Positions 62,219 to 64,000 of a stretch of 64,000 nucleotides of DNA are shown one piece after another. The first letter of the stretch is position 1, and every line of letters starts with the position of its first letter. The DNA is from UBA9620 sp965220695 (GTDB lineage Bacteria > Acidobacteriota > Vicinamibacteria > Vicinamibacterales > UBA8438). Location of the stretch: positions 3,348,001 to 3,412,000 of the forward strand of contig OZ244838.1 of the NCBI GenBank assembly GCA_965220695.1. The letters run 5' to 3'. Under the pieces are notes generated by a model, which ran no database searches, had not been told where the DNA came from, and saw nothing but the letters and a program-made list of their open reading frames with translations. The position numbers and the translations under genes were made by a program.

Positions 62219-64000
62219 TCGGTCACCTCGTCTCGACCGAACGCGGCCTCCGGCTCCGCCATATAGTCCATCTCCCGTTCACTCTCGATGTCCTCTACGG
62301 TTCGCGGCGGCGGCGGCGGCTCGTCCGGCGGAATCTGCACGTGGCGGTAATAGTTGAAGCCGGTTCCGGCCGGAATCAACCGTCCCATCGTCACGTTCTC
62401 CTTCAATCCACGGAGATGATCCACCTTGCCGGAGATGGATGCCTCGGTGAGCACCCGGGTCGTCTCCTGGAATGAGGCCGCCGAAATGAACGAGTCGGTG
62501 GACAGCGACGCCTTGGTGATGCCGAGCAGCATCGGACGGCCGGTTGCCGGACGTCCTCCTTCGGCGATGACCCGATCGTTCTCCTGCAGGAACCGGAACC
62601 GGTCGACTTGCTCGTCGATCAGGAACTCGGTCGTGCCGACGTCCTCGATCTTCACCCACCGCATCATCTGGCGTGCCACGACCTCAATGTGCTTGTCGTT
62701 GATGGTGACGCCCTGCAGGCGATACACCTCCTGGATTTCGTTGACCAGGTAGCTTTGGAGCGCCTTCTCGCCAAGCACGCTCAGGATGTCGTGCGGGTTG
62801 CTCGGACCGTCCATCAGTTGCTCGCCGGCCCGCACCCGGTCGCCATCCTGCACATTGACGTGCACGCCGCGTGGCAGCGAATATTCCCGCGGCTCGGCGC
62901 CGTCCTCGTCCGGCACGATGATCACCTTACGCATCCCTTTGACGATGCTGCCGATCTTGACCGTGCCGTCGATCTCGCTGATGACCGCCGTTTCGCGCGG
63001 CTTCCGTGCCTCGAACAGCTCCTGGACACGCGGCAAGCCGCCCGTGATGTCCTTTGTCTTGGTCGTCTCGCGCGGAATCTTCGCCAGCACCTCGCCGGCA
63101 GTGACGTTCTGGGCGTCGGTCACCATGAGGTGGGCATGCGAAGGCATGTTGTACTTGCGCTCAAGCTTGCCGGCGGAATTGCGGATCTCCATGGACGGCT
63201 GCTTTTTCTCGTCAGGCGAATCGACGATGATCAGCCGCGACAGCCCCGTCACCTCGTCCACCTCCTCGTGCACGGTCACGCCCTCGACGATGTCCTTGAA
63301 CTTCACGACACCGGCCTTCTCCGTGATGATCGAGAACGTATAGGGATCCCACTCGACCAGCACCTGGGCCTGTTCTACCTGCTGGCCGTCATACACCCGC
63401 AGATGGGCGCCGTACACGACCGGGTACCGCTCGCGATCACGCCCCTTGGCGTCCTGAACCACCAGCGACCCGGTACGGTTCATGACGACCAATGTGCCGT
63501 CCTGGGCCTTGACCCACTGGATGCCATTGAATTTGGCAGTACCGGCATGCTTCGCTTCCAGAGTCGACTGGGCCGACACCCGGGAGGCCGTTCCCCCTAT
63601 GTGAAAGGTCCGCATCGTGAGCTGCGTGCCCGGTTCACCGATCGATTGCGCGGCCACAACCCCGACAGCCAACCCCAACTCGGCCAACTCGCCGGTGCCG
63701 AGGTCGCGTCCATAGCACTTGGCACATACCCCGCGTCTCGCCGCGCACGTGAGTACAGACCGGATCTTGACCCTCTCGACCCCCGAGTCCTCAATTTGCG
63801 AGGCAAGATCCTCGGTCACCAGATCGCCGGCCGACGCAATGGCCTCAGCCGTGAAGGGGTCGCTGATGTCCTCGAGCAACACGCGCCCCACGATCCGATC
63901 ACGAAGCGGTTCGATAATCTCGCCGCTCTCGACGATGGCCCGGGAATCGATCCCGTCGAGCGTACCGCAGTCAATCTCCGAGATGATGACGTCCTGGGCC
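62215..64000 (-). CDS. rpoC: RNA polymerase subunit beta', C-terminal part (runs off the window)
   Basis: 595 codons of the 3' part are present; the 5' part lies beyond base 64000. Seen are the zinc-2 cysteines (CAARRGVCAKCYGRDLGTG), the trigger-loop region SIGEPGTQLTMRTFHIGGTA, a beta'-insertion-like barrel region (about 63500-62950), and LLGITKASLSTDSFISAASF and QETTRVLTEASISGKVDHLR near the end. The C-terminal tail is acidic. The stop TAG forms the edge of the repeat. rpoC followed by rpsL is the usual rpoBC-str order. Confidence 0.97.
   Translation of the reverse strand, partial: AQDVIISEIDCGTLDGIDSRAIVESGEIIEPLRDRIVGRVLLEDISDPFTAEAIASAGDLVTEDLASQIEDSGVERVKIRSVLTCAARRGVCAKCYGRDLGTGELAELGLAVGVVAAQSIGEPGTQLTMRTFHIGGTASRVSAQSTLEAKHAGTAKFNGIQWVKAQDGTLVVMNRTGSLVVQDAKGRDRERYPVVYGAHLRVYDGQQVEQAQVLVEWDPYTFSIITEKAGVVKFKDIVEGVTVHEEVDEVTGLSRLIIVDSPDEKKQPSMEIRNSAGKLERKYNMPSHAHLMVTDAQNVTAGEVLAKIPRETTKTKDITGGLPRVQELFEARKPRETAVISEIDGTVKIGSIVKGMRKVIIVPDEDGAEPREYSLPRGVHVNVQDGDRVRAGEQLMDGPSNPHDILSVLGEKALQSYLVNEIQEVYRLQGVTINDKHIEVVARQMMRWVKIEDVGTTEFLIDEQVDRFRFLQENDRVIAEGGRPATGRPMLLGITKASLSTDSFISAASFQETTRVLTEASISGKVDHLRGLKENVTMGRLIPAGTGFNYYRHVQIPPDEPPPPPRTVEDIESEREMDYMAEPEAAFGRDEVTE

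Overview
The window is a GC-rich bacterial chromosome segment made almost entirely of housekeeping genes, plus one type IV pilus cluster. Four things suggest a soil or sediment Acidobacteriota (Vicinamibacteria-like) genome: the archaeal/eukaryotic-type ProS, a VKOR-DsbA fusion and a PilA/V/W/X set inside the pilus cluster, a pyruvoyl-type arginine decarboxylase, and frequent GTG and TTG starts. That placement is inference, and no rRNA gene is present to test it. Two marked extended -10 or sigma70 promoters and a strong sigma54 promoter can be read directly.

Layout. 1-9830 (+): the translation/RNA operon rimP(end)-nusA-infB-ylxP-rbfA-nrnA-truB-rpsO-pnp. 9860-16026 (-): ctpA-like S41 protease, smc and a decapitated M48 peptidase remnant. 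16165-19562 (+): tatA, tatC and an OmpA-like outer-membrane protein. 19590-22202: proS (-) and aroB (+). 22358-32567 (-): the pilus cluster pilB-pilT-pilC-(decayed sigma54 activator)-pilA-VKOR/DsbA-(broken gene)-pilD-pilV-pilW-pilX. 32814-33365 (-): pyruvoyl arginine decarboxylase. 33785-38438 (+): a YIP1 protein, an efflux adaptor and two MacB-like permeases without an ATPase. 38591-40681 (+): a second EF-G. 40698-61588 (-): the str, S10, spc and alpha ribosomal clusters joined end to end (rpsL-rpsG-fusA-tuf-rpsJ ... secY-adk-map-rpmJ-rpsM-rpsK-rpsD-rpoA-rplQ). 62215-64000 (-): the 3' part of rpoC.

The most unusual feature is a dispersed family of about 150-190 bp imperfect palindromes. Their ends read CTAGCAGCCCGTGG. 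The terminal TAG is, again and again, the stop codon of the preceding gene (rimP, tatC, rpoC, rplE, rplF, rplR, rpsE; displaced by 13 bp at rpsC). Between rpsJ and rplQ, every intergenic gap above 100 bp is occupied by a copy or a decayed copy. The family looks like an ERIC/MITE-type element that prefers CTAG or TAG sites.

There is also recent gene decay in and around the pilus cluster. A 56-bp unit triplicated in tandem throws a 112-residue reading frame out of phase just before pilD. A sigma54 activator (PilR-like) beside the sigma54 promoter of pilA survives only as two fragments in different frames. A peptidase M48 gene after smc has lost its catalytic half. I found no CRISPR array, tRNA, rRNA, prophage or intact transposase.
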